Source: an uncultured Saccharospirillaceae bacterium (lineage in GTDB: Bacteria > Pseudomonadota > Gammaproteobacteria > Pseudomonadales > Oceanobacteraceae). Taken from it: DNA of 62,330 bases. Location of the stretch: NCBI GenBank assembly GCA_947499545.1, contig CANMOZ010000022.1, positions 1 to 62,330 on the forward strand, read 5' to 3'. Below, piece after piece: positions 24,722 through 33,897 of the stretch. The notes beneath the pieces were generated by a model. It saw nothing but the letters and a program-made list of their open reading frames with translations, ran no database searches and was not told where the DNA came from. Each line of letters starts with the position of its first letter. Within the stretch, counting starts at the first letter, position 1. The position numbers were made by a program, and so were the translations under genes.

Positions 24722-25521
24722 AAGCCCAAGACCTCTTTCATTGTTTCAAGGGAATCAGCCGAACCTGAATAACTCAGTACTGCACATAAAGGGTGGCTTG
24801 GGTTAGGAGCGGCTAGCTTTTCAATATCAGAATGTGAGTGACATAAAGCTATTTGCTGAATATTGCCGGATTGTGCTTTGAGTTTATTGATAGCCTCTAA
24901 GCGGTCTTGGTATTTAGATAACCGTTTGGCTTTAAAAGCGGCCGCTATTTGTTCGGGTGCTTGATCAGAGCTGTAGGCATCTGAGGTTGCTTTAATTTGA
25001 TGATGAGCGGCATAAAAAGGATTAAGGGCGGTTACTCGATCACTGGCAGAGCGACGTTTTAAATCACGTTCTGATCGCTGTATGTGTAATTGCTCTTGTT
25101 CGATGACGGCTAAATGTTCGGCATGCCTTAAGCAAAATAATAACTCAGCAGTTGGGAATGCCTTACAGACCTCAGACAAGTTGCTGCAAAAAGGTTTAAT
25201 GCTTTCCCCTGTCACTAAAATAACAATGGCTTGCTCAAACTCAGCGCTTTCTAGTTGCTTGGTTAAGTAGGTCAACGCGTCTTTAGATGAGAGCCAATAA
25301 TCACAATTACGATCTTTGCCCGCCCATTGACCCATATTCCAAGGATGTATCACAGTGACTTGTATGTCACCTGATAGCCAAGCCTCAACATTTGATCCGT
25401 TCAAGGGATTTGGTTTAAAGCCCGTCGCAGGCCATACAATATTATCTAGCCGGCTTTTGGCTTCTTGAATGGGCGTCGCATCTAATGCCTGCCAATTTAG
25501 GCTTCTGCTTTGAAAGCTCAT
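24718..25521 (-). CDS. Hypothetical tail-operon protein
   Basis: 267 aa, soluble, alpha/beta at the N-terminus and with a basic helical centre (residues about 140-165). It overlaps both neighbours by four bases, so it is expressed with the tail genes. No P2 counterpart is evident; it may be an assembly factor or a minor baseplate component. The cysteines are scattered and form no zinc motif. Confidence 0.5.
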   Translation of the reverse strand: MSFQSRSLNWQALDATPIQEAKSRLDNIVWPATGFKPNPLNGSNVEAWLSGDIQVTVIHPWNMGQWAGKDRNCDYWLSSKDALTYLTKQLESAEFEQAIVILVTGESIKPFCSNLSEVCKAFPTAELLFCLRHAEHLAVIEQEQLHIQRSERDLKRRSASDRVTALNPFYAAHHQIKATSDAYSSDQAPEQIAAAFKAKRLSKYQDRLEAINKLKAQSGNIQQIALCHSHSDIEKLAAPNPSHPLCAVLSYSGSADSLETMKEVLGL

Positions 25522-26834
25522 CGGTACAACACTTCCACGCTGAGTAGCGTAGTGCGATTACCACGTTTGCCATACAATTCGAGTCCACGGTTATAGGAAA
25601 AACCGTAGTAAACCGTGCATAAACCGCCTTGCAAATTCATCCACGTCAGCACCCTTTGAAGGGAATATTTGCGCATCATACGGGTAGACAGTGAGAAGGT
25701 TTGAATGCCGCCGTAGTGATTCGGTGGTAACCCACCGGAATCACCCACAGTGACAAGAAACATAAATGAATTGTTGTAGTACAAATGAGGGTCTGGAGAC
25801 TGCCAACCCCAACCTTCGCCTTCAATGATGCCTTCATGCAGGGTTTTCATTTTCATTTGGTTTTGTTGCAAGTTGCCGATCAAATCAAGAGCGTACTTGA
25901 CTTGCCCAGCCGCGCCTTGGCCTACAGCATGAGCTAATTTAGCAGCATGGCCACTGGCGTACTGATCTTTTCGACCGTCTTCTGGCTGATGCACTATGGG
26001 TAGGTTTTGCACGTTTGGTAGCCCCACCTCGTCCAAGGTGTGAGTGTGATACCTCTGGGCCTTTTGTTCATCCAACTTATACGTGACAGCACAAGTCGGT
26101 ATTTTTTCATTACTGGATTCTGTTAGTTGCGAGGTCGCTGGGAAATTATTCACTTGCCCTAAACCGACCTGATGCTTACTTACCTGGTGCGGATTATCTT
26201 TGCGGTTTTTAAAACTTTCGAGATTGTTGCGCATCTCATCGAGTACCGGTTTTAAAGCACTAGGCGTTACTACCTTTATTGCAGAGTCACCTTTTTTTAT
26301 TTCCTCAAGTGAAGCAATGGAGACGATGCCTTTGGTTTCTTCGGTGGCTTGCTCAGTGCGTGCATAGAGTTCATTCACTTGATCCGCAAAGTTTAACTGC
26401 CAGCTTTCCACAGGGATTTCGATGCCAGTTAAGGCTTGCGCACTGTTGAACTGAATAACCAAGTTCTTAACCAGGTTATTCCCAAAGACCCCGTTTTCCG
26501 TTTTGACCTTCTTTTGTGGGGCAGTGTACTCAAGGGCCACCAGGGTTTTATGCTCAGAACAATAGAGCCCAAACCAGTTAAAGGTAAAAGGCCCAACAGT
26601 TGAATTTAAAAAGGCTGAATATACAACCGCGCTTTCATTGACGAAGCTCGCTCTGTAAATAGGCGCTTCATGCACGATTAAATCAGCGCTAGGTTTTTCA
26701 GTCTCTCGATCTATGTCTCCCTCAACCTCTAAATCCGGGATATTCGCAAAGACCACCTGATCAATCACCAAGCGTTTACCGGCTGCCATAAGTTCAGCGA
26801 CCAGTGCTTGTCCTTTATAAGTGAATGCCGCCAT
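25518..26834 (-). CDS. Tail fibre protein, gpH-like with DUF3751-type N-terminus
   Basis: 438 aa. The N-terminal ~150 residues (MAAFTYKGQALVAELMAAGK ... NWFGLYCSEHKTLVALEYT) match the baseplate-attachment domain of phage tail-collar fibres. A phage tail repeat follows (ETKGIVSIASLEEIKKGDS), and the C-terminal ~120 residues should be the receptor-binding tip. It would determine host range; no chaperone gene follows, unlike P2 gpG. Confidence 0.82.
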   Translation of the reverse strand: MAAFTYKGQALVAELMAAGKRLVIDQVVFANIPDLEVEGDIDRETEKPSADLIVHEAPIYRASFVNESAVVYSAFLNSTVGPFTFNWFGLYCSEHKTLVALEYTAPQKKVKTENGVFGNNLVKNLVIQFNSAQALTGIEIPVESWQLNFADQVNELYARTEQATEETKGIVSIASLEEIKKGDSAIKVVTPSALKPVLDEMRNNLESFKNRKDNPHQVSKHQVGLGQVNNFPATSQLTESSNEKIPTCAVTYKLDEQKAQRYHTHTLDEVGLPNVQNLPIVHQPEDGRKDQYASGHAAKLAHAVGQGAAGQVKYALDLIGNLQQNQMKMKTLHEGIIEGEGWGWQSPDPHLYYNNSFMFLVTVGDSGGLPPNHYGGIQTFSLSTRMMRKYSLQRVLTWMNLQGGLCTVYYGFSYNRGLELYGKRGNRTTLLSVEVLYR

Positions 26835-26866
26835 ACCTAAATCCTTCTTATTTTAAGCTGTTTAAA

Positions 26867-27412
26867 TTAATCACTCTCTAAAACCAAGGTTGCTACGCTG
26901 TATTGGAACTCCTGATGCCAACTACCGGTTTGCATATAAAGATTCATAGGCGTCAGAGTGCTGTATTCATAGCGGCGGCATGTACGCCCATACAATCGGA
27001 TAATGTCTCGAAGCAATGCCTCATTTTCGGATAGAGCGTTCTCGGTGACCTCTAACTGAATAATGTCCCACTCACGACCCTCTAAACGTTCCTTAATGCT
27101 GAGTTCCCCTAAGCCCAAGCGGCGCCAGATATTTTGAAAACCCTGAACACTGCCGGCATCATTCGCATTGGCTTTTGCGTGTTTAACTCGAAGCCTATAA
27201 AGCCATTCGGGCTCTTCGGGTAAGCGGTCGATATTTCGTTGCCAAGCCAATAAATCCACAATGGGTAATGCCGCTACCTTGGGATCAAATTGCTGTTGGG
27301 GCCAGCTCACCCAACTTTTGACTTTGAGCCACCAGGTTTTAAAAAGACTTAATAAAGATTGGGCATAAGGCCCATGCATCCAAAAGCTGAGTGAGTAATT
27401 AAGCGGTTTCAT
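26867..27412 (-). CDS. Baseplate protein gpI-like
   Basis: 181 aa, the usual size of the P2 tail protein I family. It has the typical IVDLLAWQRNID and EWLYRLRVKHAKANAND segments. Starts 4 nt inside the end of the gpJ-like gene, matching the J-I-H order of P2 tails. Wedge component linking baseplate and fibres. Confidence 0.78.
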   Translation of the reverse strand: MKPLNYSLSFWMHGPYAQSLLSLFKTWWLKVKSWVSWPQQQFDPKVAALPIVDLLAWQRNIDRLPEEPEWLYRLRVKHAKANANDAGSVQGFQNIWRRLGLGELSIKERLEGREWDIIQLEVTENALSENEALLRDIIRLYGRTCRRYEYSTLTPMNLYMQTGSWHQEFQYSVATLVLESD

Positions 27413-28587
27413 AAGCTCTTAATCTCCATACTCAGCTGATTTAACCTTGGAACATTTAATTCACTGACAATATCACCTTGTCCCCACTCGATGGATTCAA
27501 TTAAAGGTTCTAAGCGAAGTATTTCAGCGCCTAAGCGAGCGAATGAGAAACGGTCATAGGGCCAGGTTAAGGTCATGGGGTAATCGGTATTCTTACGGAA
27601 AGCCGCTTCGATCATATGGCCCACCCGCTTTTTTATGGTGCCTTGCTGCTTGACGGATAAATTACTTGGAAGCCAAACCGTTAGGCTTATATCGTGCTGA
27701 GTCTCTGGCAGGGGTTTGACTTTTAAATCGTCGCCATGACCGTGGTGACCCTGGTCTCTGATATAGAGATTGACCTTGGCGATGTAATCTTCCGAGGGGA
27801 CTTCAGCATCAAAAAGGACTAAAGCATTCACGGCACCAGGGCCACGCTCTTCGGTCGCGTATTTAAAAAAGATTCGATTGGTATTAAAACCCGTTAGTTC
27901 GGCAATCATCCGAGCATAAACGGCGTTAGTGTGGTAATCGCTGGATGCCTGGAACTGATTCCGAATGCGTAAGCGGTAATTATCATCAGGCTCTTGATTA
28001 TCCCCAGGGGATAAAATCCAGTCTTCTGGATTAATCACGCTGGCAATCCCACTGATGGGTGTTGGCAGTATCACAAAGTACCCAGCCCCTAAATTGAACT
28101 GGGCTCCTTCTTTTTCCGCTTCGACTGTAGCTAATGCCTGATAATCTCCCTCTTTAAAGTTAACCTCTTGCAAGGTCTGGACTCTGTAGACGGTGCCATT
28201 AATAGGTGCGGTCTGTATCCAGCTGCCTTTAGGGATCACGGGAGACTGATCCAAAGACTCACGCGTAAACTGGATTAAGCCTTGAAGCTTTTTAGCGGGC
28301 TTACGTTCAACGCCATAGCCCCAGCCGAGCATAGATAAAAAATCACCGGTTGCGGTTTTCACAAAAAGATTGGGCATCAATTCCCTAACCATAAAGCGCA
28401 TCAGCCAAAGGGTGGGTTTAATCGCAATGGATTGCAGCAGCCGCTGCCAAGGGGAATACTCGGATGGGTTATTAAAAGGTAAACCTTGTTCATGAGCGAG
28501 GCTTTGAAATTCATTTTTCAATTCAGACTCAGTGGCAGGCAACCCACTGTCCAGCAAAGCCCGCTCAAAGGTTTTAGCGTCTTTCAT
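27409..28587 (-). CDS. Baseplate J-like protein
   Basis: 392 aa, family-typical length. The region ISGIASVINPEDWILSPGDNQEPDDNYRLRIRNQF, with the G-x-D-x-E-x-D-x-x-Y/R-R pattern, is diagnostic of Baseplate_J. Forms the baseplate wedge with the gpW- and gpI-like products, with which it overlaps by four bases each. Confidence 0.88.
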   Translation of the reverse strand: MKDAKTFERALLDSGLPATESELKNEFQSLAHEQGLPFNNPSEYSPWQRLLQSIAIKPTLWLMRFMVRELMPNLFVKTATGDFLSMLGWGYGVERKPAKKLQGLIQFTRESLDQSPVIPKGSWIQTAPINGTVYRVQTLQEVNFKEGDYQALATVEAEKEGAQFNLGAGYFVILPTPISGIASVINPEDWILSPGDNQEPDDNYRLRIRNQFQASSDYHTNAVYARMIAELTGFNTNRIFFKYATEERGPGAVNALVLFDAEVPSEDYIAKVNLYIRDQGHHGHGDDLKVKPLPETQHDISLTVWLPSNLSVKQQGTIKKRVGHMIEAAFRKNTDYPMTLTWPYDRFSFARLGAEILRLEPLIESIEWGQGDIVSELNVPRLNQLSMEIKSL

Positions 28588-28916
28588 TTGGCGACCTCAA
28601 CGCTTGAGCGAATCACCCCAAACTCGCTTTGTGCAGCAATGAATAATTTCCCTTTATCCCAATCCATGCTGACAGAGCCTGGTTCTATACGTGGGTCGCT
28701 TTCGATAAGGTTTCGAATGTCTCCCAATAAAAACTCTCTAAGAGGTTCACTGCGCTCAGCAACCAGTCTTTCAAGGTAGCCACTTTCTCTTAGCGCATGG
28801 ATCAGGTCTTGGGCAATGCATTGACGGTCTTCTACAAAGTCCCCTGTATTAATCTCTGGGAGCTGTATGTCATCGCCTTCTATTAATAAATCTAAATAAC
28901 GCTCAAAATCATTCAT
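28584..28916 (-). CDS. Baseplate wedge protein (gpW/gp25 position, DUF2590-like)
   Basis: 110 aa. LGDIRNLIESDPRIEPGSVSMDW followed by a beta strand is like gp25/gpW wedge proteins, and I associate this version with DUF2590. Located directly before the J-like gene, as in P2. Confidence 0.68.
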   Translation of the reverse strand: MNDFERYLDLLIEGDDIQLPEINTGDFVEDRQCIAQDLIHALRESGYLERLVAERSEPLREFLLGDIRNLIESDPRIEPGSVSMDWDKGKLFIAAQSEFGVIRSSVEVAK

Positions 28917-28917
28917 A

Positions 28918-30744
28918 TTAGCCTCCCTGCAATAAGCCCCATTCTTCTAAGAGTTCAGGTGTGGGTGCTTGATCGCTTTGTATATAAACGTCCCCAAATT
29001 GAGCACCTCGTTTACCACTGGAAAAGGTTTGTGACAGTTGGGCACCTATGCTTTTATTCGGGGCTGGGGTTTCTTCTGGCATGCGAAGCGGTGCCAAGGG
29101 TTGGGGCTTTTCTTCAAGACTTGGAGATTCTGAGAACGATAGCGGTGCTAATGCTTGAGTTTGCACTAGCTGCTTTTCAATACGGGTATTAACCTGCTCT
29201 GTATTTATTTTGGTACTGACTTTAGCGTCCAGGTCTTTATCCAATACCCCAAAGTATTCCAGTAGCCACTTGGCTTTGCCAATCAGCTTTTCAAACCAAG
29301 CCAAAACCCCTTTAAAGAAATTACTGATATGAGTGGTCCAGGTGCCGTCTTTAAAACTCTGTTTAACCGCATCCCAGTTTTCCCACAGCTTATAGGCGCC
29401 ATAGGCAACGCCGCCGATAACCCCAGTGATGATTAAAAACTTCGATGTCAGAAGGCCAAGCGCAAACTTAAGCCCGGTTAAAGCAACCTGACCAACACCC
29501 ATGGCCATAGAACCAAGAGACACCGCTGCCGCAAAAGCCAGCAGGCCAACCGCTGCATAACCGACCCAGCGCGCAATATTGGGATATTCTTCTGACCAGC
29601 CTTTTAGGGTTGCCAGGCCGTTATTCATTTTGGTTAATAAAGTATTAATGGTCGGGAGCAATAATTCGCCAAAGCTTCTGCGTAAATCCGTAGTCACCGC
29701 CCCTAATCGCTCCCAAGGGTTGGTCATGGATTTAGCCATGCGTTCGGCTTGTTCCATCCCCCGGACGTCACCCAGTCGTTGCATGGATGTACGGAGGCCA
29801 TCGGTTTGATTCATGAGCAGCTTAACCAAACTCACGGCTTCGTCAGAACCAAAGGCTTTTTTAAGAGCATCGGATTCGGCAACGTCTAAGGTACTGCCAA
29901 ATTTCCCTTTTAATTTGTCCAAGATATCCAACATCGGCAACATACGGCCTTGGCTGTCTGTAAAACTTAATCCCAATTCGTCTTGGGCTTTACCAATCCC
30001 GGCTAAAAAAGATTTGTATTTAGTGCCCGCTTCACTGCCGGACATGGTGGCCTGTAGCGATCCTAGAATAGCGATTTGTTCAGAGAGGCCGACACCTGCT
30101 GATTGAGCATTAGCCCCTAGCGAGGTAAAAGCGGAAGACATTTCGGCACCAGTGGTTTTAAAGAGTTTGACGGCAGTAGCGGTTTGTCCCGTTAATTGTT
30201 CAACCCATTGAGCTTTGCCCATGGCATTGGCTTGTTCAGAGAAAATGCCATACATAGTTCCCATATAAGCCGTCACTGTTGTTGCATCGGCTTTAGTAGC
30301 CTTAGCCAATAAATTAGAGGCCTCTGTAAACTTGGCAAGCTCTCCTTGATTTAATCCTGCGATAGCTGATTGAATATCATAGGAAGACCTTACGAAATCC
30401 GTCGCACTGGTGCCGTAAGCAATAGAAAAGTCACTGGCGACTTTTTTAAGTCGAAGCAACTCAGATTCTGCAACTCCTAATGAGCGTACCTCCCCGAGAG
30501 CGTCTTGCATTTCATAGACGGGTTTTAAAAACCCATAAAGACCAGCACCAGAAGCAACTAAGCCCATAGCGCCGCTTTGAATGCGACCCATCCCCGCTTT
30601 CATGCCTTGGGAAAAGCTCTGGAATTTACGGTTAAGATCGTCGTGCATCCCATGCAGGCTTTTCGAAATCTTGCCAATCGATTTACTGGCAAAGTCTTCG
30701 ACTTGGATGTGAAACTTTAATTTCTCTAGCCAGGTTGCACTCAT
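28918..30744 (-). CDS. Tail tape measure protein
   Basis: 608 aa. N-terminal coiled coil, then a TP901-type tape-measure domain (GEVRSLGVAESELLRLKKVA, FSIAYGTSATDFVRSSYDIQ, GMEQAERMAKSMTNPWERLG), and hydrophobic helices at about 395-425 and 432-450. Shorter than P2 gpT (about 815 aa), so the tail should be correspondingly shorter. Its ATG overlaps the stop of the frameshifted chaperone ORF. Confidence 0.88.
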   Translation of the reverse strand: MSATWLEKLKFHIQVEDFASKSIGKISKSLHGMHDDLNRKFQSFSQGMKAGMGRIQSGAMGLVASGAGLYGFLKPVYEMQDALGEVRSLGVAESELLRLKKVASDFSIAYGTSATDFVRSSYDIQSAIAGLNQGELAKFTEASNLLAKATKADATTVTAYMGTMYGIFSEQANAMGKAQWVEQLTGQTATAVKLFKTTGAEMSSAFTSLGANAQSAGVGLSEQIAILGSLQATMSGSEAGTKYKSFLAGIGKAQDELGLSFTDSQGRMLPMLDILDKLKGKFGSTLDVAESDALKKAFGSDEAVSLVKLLMNQTDGLRTSMQRLGDVRGMEQAERMAKSMTNPWERLGAVTTDLRRSFGELLLPTINTLLTKMNNGLATLKGWSEEYPNIARWVGYAAVGLLAFAAAVSLGSMAMGVGQVALTGLKFALGLLTSKFLIITGVIGGVAYGAYKLWENWDAVKQSFKDGTWTTHISNFFKGVLAWFEKLIGKAKWLLEYFGVLDKDLDAKVSTKINTEQVNTRIEKQLVQTQALAPLSFSESPSLEEKPQPLAPLRMPEETPAPNKSIGAQLSQTFSSGKRGAQFGDVYIQSDQAPTPELLEEWGLLQGG

Positions 30745-30947
30745 TACTTTTTCCCGTTAAACGCCATCACAATCCCATTGCACACCGCTGTCTGTAATCG
30801 CTTGCTTAAATCTTCGTACAGCCAAAGCGCATCGCCTAAGTTTTTGGGGTCTATATCATCGCAACCAAAAAATAGGCGACTTAATGCCCGCGCCTGCAAC
30901 AAGCCATCGGCTTTTATAGATTCGACTCGTTGCTGGATGGCTTTACC
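30744..30947 (-). CDS. Downstream frame of tail assembly chaperone, likely made by -1 frameshifting
   Basis: An open frame of 67 codons with no ATG, in the -1 frame relative to the chaperone gene and overlapping its last 34 nt (30914-30947). Its stop overlaps the tape-measure start, and the translation (LLQARALSRLFFGCDDID, then ALWLYEDLSKRLQTAVCNGI) looks like DUF6890-type extensions. This is the G/GT (P2 E/E') arrangement. No perfect X-XXY-YYZ slippery heptamer is visible in the overlap, so the slip site is unresolved; a TTG start is the alternative. Confidence 0.6.
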   Translation of the reverse strand, partial: GKAIQQRVESIKADGLLQARALSRLFFGCDDIDPKNLGDALWLYEDLSKRLQTAVCNGIVMAFNGKK

Positions 30948-31222
30948 TTAATATCCAGCTCTGGCTTAAACTCCATGGCTAAGGTGCTGGCAATTTCCAC
31001 GGCATAACCTTGATCTAATAAATCAATCAAGGCTTCACTGTCGTCTGGATGCACGCAGGCAGTCACAAACTGATCGGACGGTGTAACCTTATTAGAGAAA
31101 TTAAAGTTATTGATATAACGATGATATTCGTTAAGGCTTACATTAAAGCGATAACGGGTGTCATTGATTTCAAGATTGATAACCTTTTCAGATTGGCGCT
31201 TGTCTTTGATTTTTTTGCTCAT
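30914..31222 (-). CDS. Tail assembly chaperone (upstream frame)
   Basis: 102 aa. Positioned between the tail-tube/lysis genes and the tape measure, like P2 gpE. The sequence RYRFNVSLNEYHRYINNF and SDQFVTACVHPDDSEALIDLL fits the phage tail assembly chaperone type seen with DUF2586/DUF2597 sheaths and tubes. Together with the overlapping -1 frame it would yield two products in a fixed ratio to coat the tape measure. Confidence 0.7.
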   Translation of the reverse strand: MSKKIKDKRQSEKVINLEINDTRYRFNVSLNEYHRYINNFNFSNKVTPSDQFVTACVHPDDSEALIDLLDQGYAVEIASTLAMEFKPELDIKVKPSSNESNL

Positions 31223-31254
31223 GATATTGTCCTTTTAATATTCTTATTACTGAT

Positions 31255-31551
31255 CTATTGCCAGGGTTTAAAGGCGTGTTGCAGAATCCACCACCCCATT
31301 GCAGCTGTCCCACTGACGAATGCCGTTATAATCGCAAAGCGCGTATGCTGTGAAAGCTTCTCAGAGGTCACCCGCTGGCTGTGCAAGTACTTAAAATCGG
31401 TTTGCTGAGCGTGCGGGTCGTTTATATTAATGCCGTACCGTTCAAAAGCTTTTTCAACGGCCTTTGTGACAGCCTCATTTAATTGCGCTTGTCGCTCAGC
31501 GGGTGAAAGCTCAGATTCTGGCTTCTCGCAATCCTTTTTGCCGTAATCCAT
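31255..31551 (-). CDS. Small protein with one C-terminal TM helix, lysis cluster
   Basis: 98 aa. A charged helical N-terminus and one hydrophobic segment near the end (FAIITAFVSGTAAMGWWIL). Overlaps the preceding gene by 41 nt. Position after the lysozyme-like and holin-like genes suggests a spanin- or antiholin-type role. Confidence 0.5.
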   Translation of the reverse strand: MDYGKKDCEKPESELSPAERQAQLNEAVTKAVEKAFERYGININDPHAQQTDFKYLHSQRVTSEKLSQHTRFAIITAFVSGTAAMGWWILQHAFKPWQ

Positions 31552-31777
31552 CTAAGATGTCCTCTATGGTTTCATCGACCAGCTGATTACTGCTTAATTC
31601 TTTCAGCCACTTGAGGGTGCCTACTAATAGCCTTGTTAAAAATCGCTCAAGAACCACAGTCCAAGTAATTTGCGACATAATGGCTTGCAGGATTTCCCAC
31701 AATAATTTGAATAGGGTTGTTGAGCCGCCGCTTACAAGACTCAACGCCTTCGATAAAATAGATTTAACAGTGCGCAT
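31511..31777 (-). CDS. Holin-like small membrane-active protein
   Basis: 88 aa from the ATG at 31777, which has GGAGG five bases upstream (a further ATG at 31789 lies inside that site). Hydrophobic/amphipathic stretch LFKLLWEILQAIMSQITWTVV. It overlaps the end of the lysozyme-like gene. A holin is the most likely role from context, but a clear double-TM pattern is lacking. Confidence 0.5.
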   Translation of the reverse strand: MRTVKSILSKALSLVSGGSTTLFKLLWEILQAIMSQITWTVVLERFLTRLLVGTLKWLKELSSNQLVDETIEDILDGLRQKGLREARI

Positions 31778-32216
31778 GGGTGCCTCCATGTTGCTGGTAT
31801 GCCGTGAGATATTGCTGGGGCGTGGCCTTGCCTAATTCGGTGTTCCAGTATTTTTTAGCGTACCGGGCAAGTCCTTCCTTATCCTCAATATTAGGAATGG
31901 GTTCTGGTATACGCAGGAAAAAAGCACGAGCCATTGCCGTAGCGTAATTAATGTCGAAAATTAATCGCTCAGGATTGTGGTATCTCAATAATGCTGGATA
32001 GCGTTCAGTGCGTTTTAAATAGTCCTTTACATCATAAAAAGTGGCAGGCTCCATTTGATAGATCCCCAGCGCAGGGCCACGCACTTGTTTGCAATAGGTA
32101 AAGCCGCCGGACTCATGAGCCGCGATCATAATCAAAAGCTCAATGGCTTGCGGGCTAGAAGGCAACCCATACAAAGTTAAAGCCGCTGTTATGACTTCTC
32201 TTAAGGTGTTTCCCAT
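31764..32216 (-). CDS. Endolysin: lytic transglycosylase/muramidase-like
   Basis: 150 aa, no signal peptide. The catalytic-type motif AAHESGGF (Glu) and GPALGIYQMEPATF are typical of goose-lysozyme/SLT-fold peptidoglycan hydrolases. A GGAG site precedes the start. It begins the lysis segment inserted between tail tube and chaperone genes and would need a holin to reach the wall. Confidence 0.75.
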   Translation of the reverse strand: MGNTLREVITAALTLYGLPSSPQAIELLIMIAAHESGGFTYCKQVRGPALGIYQMEPATFYDVKDYLKRTERYPALLRYHNPERLIFDINYATAMARAFFLRIPEPIPNIEDKEGLARYAKKYWNTELGKATPQQYLTAYQQHGGTHAHC

Positions 32217-32272
32217 TTTTATACTCCATTTATGTTTATGATGAATGTTCAGCTTTCCCTTTAATTAATCTG

Positions 32273-32731
32273 CTAAATAGGTAAGCGAGTCGGCGAATAA
32301 GGCACCCCATTGATTTCCACAAAGTCCTCGCTTGTCACATCAAAGGTCAGAGTGTGCATAGTGCGTTCGCTTGAAGTGGTGTCGATGTTGATTAATTCAG
32401 AGATTTTTAATCGGCACCCGTATGCTGCTATGGCGAGTGCTTCTTTATCACCCACGCCGTAAGCATGAATATCAAAGGCCGGTACATCTTGATAACTGCC
32501 TGCGGCTTTAGCTGCTGCGGTTAAATAGGCAAGGTTTTGTGAGTTGATTTTAAGCTCACCACTGGCAGATACATCCCCACGCAAATAACCGTCGGGCTTG
32601 CCGCGATTCATGGCGACCTCTGAGTTGTCTTCAATGCTGAGACTAAAGCTTTCAAATTCGATTAAGACGCCCATTATTCGGACGTCGAAACTTTTTCCGT
32701 TCAGTTTAAATAAAGTGTCATTGGCTGGCAT
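32273..32731 (-). CDS. Tail tube protein (DUF2597-like)
   Basis: 152 aa, beta-rich. LNGKSFDVRIMGVLIEFESF and the DVSASGELKINSQNL segment match the phage protein family DUF2597, the inner tail tube paired with DUF2586 sheaths in P2-related phages. Directly follows the sheath gene. Confidence 0.78.
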   Translation of the reverse strand: MPANDTLFKLNGKSFDVRIMGVLIEFESFSLSIEDNSEVAMNRGKPDGYLRGDVSASGELKINSQNLAYLTAAAKAAGSYQDVPAFDIHAYGVGDKEALAIAAYGCRLKISELINIDTTSSERTMHTLTFDVTSEDFVEINGVPYSPTRLPI

Positions 32732-32765
32732 GGCTTATATCCCTATAAAATAGTAATTGGATGAT

Positions 32766-33893
32766 TTAGCTAGTACTGACGCGATCTAAATCCAGCGATA
32801 GTTTGGCCCCGATCTTTTTAGGGCAGGCCACTGGAGCGGCTTGCATATAAAGATCAACCGTGGTGTTGTTTTTCCACTGGATCACAATGTCACCCTCAGC
32901 AGGCTTTTGGATCATGCCAGGCACTTTACGATCACCAATGGTGATGCTTTGGGCGGCTTCACGGAGCGGGCGCATAAAATAGTTTTCATGGAATTTGGTA
33001 GAGCTGGGGCTGTTATTGAGTTCGCGGTTTGCGATTTTATTCAGCATTAAAATGCGAACCCGGCGAGCGATATAATCTAAAATCCGGCGATACTCGATGA
33101 CCTGAAAATCTCCCCCTTCTTTATCCAGCAGCGGGTGATCCGCCCAGTACATGCCGTCAAAGCCTGTGTACCACTGAGGCACTGAGAAACGGTTGTCGGC
33201 GAGTTCTTTAATAATGGCCATGGTCAAAGGGTTGTCTTCGGCATCCATGGGTGTGGACGCAATACCAACAAGTGCACCTGTAGCCACTCGCATAGGCGTA
33301 TCGGCTATCGAAACACCGTGCTTCGATAATCGGCCCATCACTGCACCTAATGCATTCGAATAAATCAGAGGCACCAAGGCCACACGGTCCGCAACCACAC
33401 CTTCCTGTAAAGCTTTAATGTCGGTTACGTATTGGCTCCAGGATTGTTCGGCCTTTAATCCTGGTACGGCTAGTGTGATGGTTAAAAACTTGGCTAAACG
33501 ATTTTGAGCGTCTGCCATTAAAGCTTGCGCGGATACGATTTCGTCTTGGGTTTCGATGGGATTGCAAAGGGCGATCATTTCAGCGTCGCAGTCGTATGGC
33601 TTAGCTAAAGCGGTTTTAATAGCTTCCTGCCAATCGTCTTCTGCCTTAATAGGCCAGCAGTACGCTATCCAATTGGTGTCGGCGTTTTGCCTGGCTGCAA
33701 TTAATTGGCTTTTAAGCGGGCTATCATTTGCCCCTAATAAGGTATCTAAATCCGTTTCAACGCCAATGCTGTGCAGTTGATTATTGTTTTGATTGAGTGA
33801 AGGTGTACCCACAAACAAAACTTTGCGCTCAACTTCTTTAAAGCCGCCTTGCCCTAGGTTTTCCTGTGTGACGCTGACCTGTCCTATACCCAT
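32766..33893 (-). CDS. Contractile tail sheath protein (DUF2586-like)
   Basis: 375 aa, matching P2 gpFI in length. VERKVLFVGTPSLNQNN at the N-terminus and RILDYIARRVRILMLNKIAN near the C-terminus fit the DUF2586 sheath type. With the tube gene it shows the virion is a myovirus. Confidence 0.82.
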   Translation of the reverse strand: MGIGQVSVTQENLGQGGFKEVERKVLFVGTPSLNQNNNQLHSIGVETDLDTLLGANDSPLKSQLIAARQNADTNWIAYCWPIKAEDDWQEAIKTALAKPYDCDAEMIALCNPIETQDEIVSAQALMADAQNRLAKFLTITLAVPGLKAEQSWSQYVTDIKALQEGVVADRVALVPLIYSNALGAVMGRLSKHGVSIADTPMRVATGALVGIASTPMDAEDNPLTMAIIKELADNRFSVPQWYTGFDGMYWADHPLLDKEGGDFQVIEYRRILDYIARRVRILMLNKIANRELNNSPSSTKFHENYFMRPLREAAQSITIGDRKVPGMIQKPAEGDIVIQWKNNTTVDLYMQAAPVACPKKIGAKLSLDLDRVSTS

Positions 33894-33897
33894 GATC

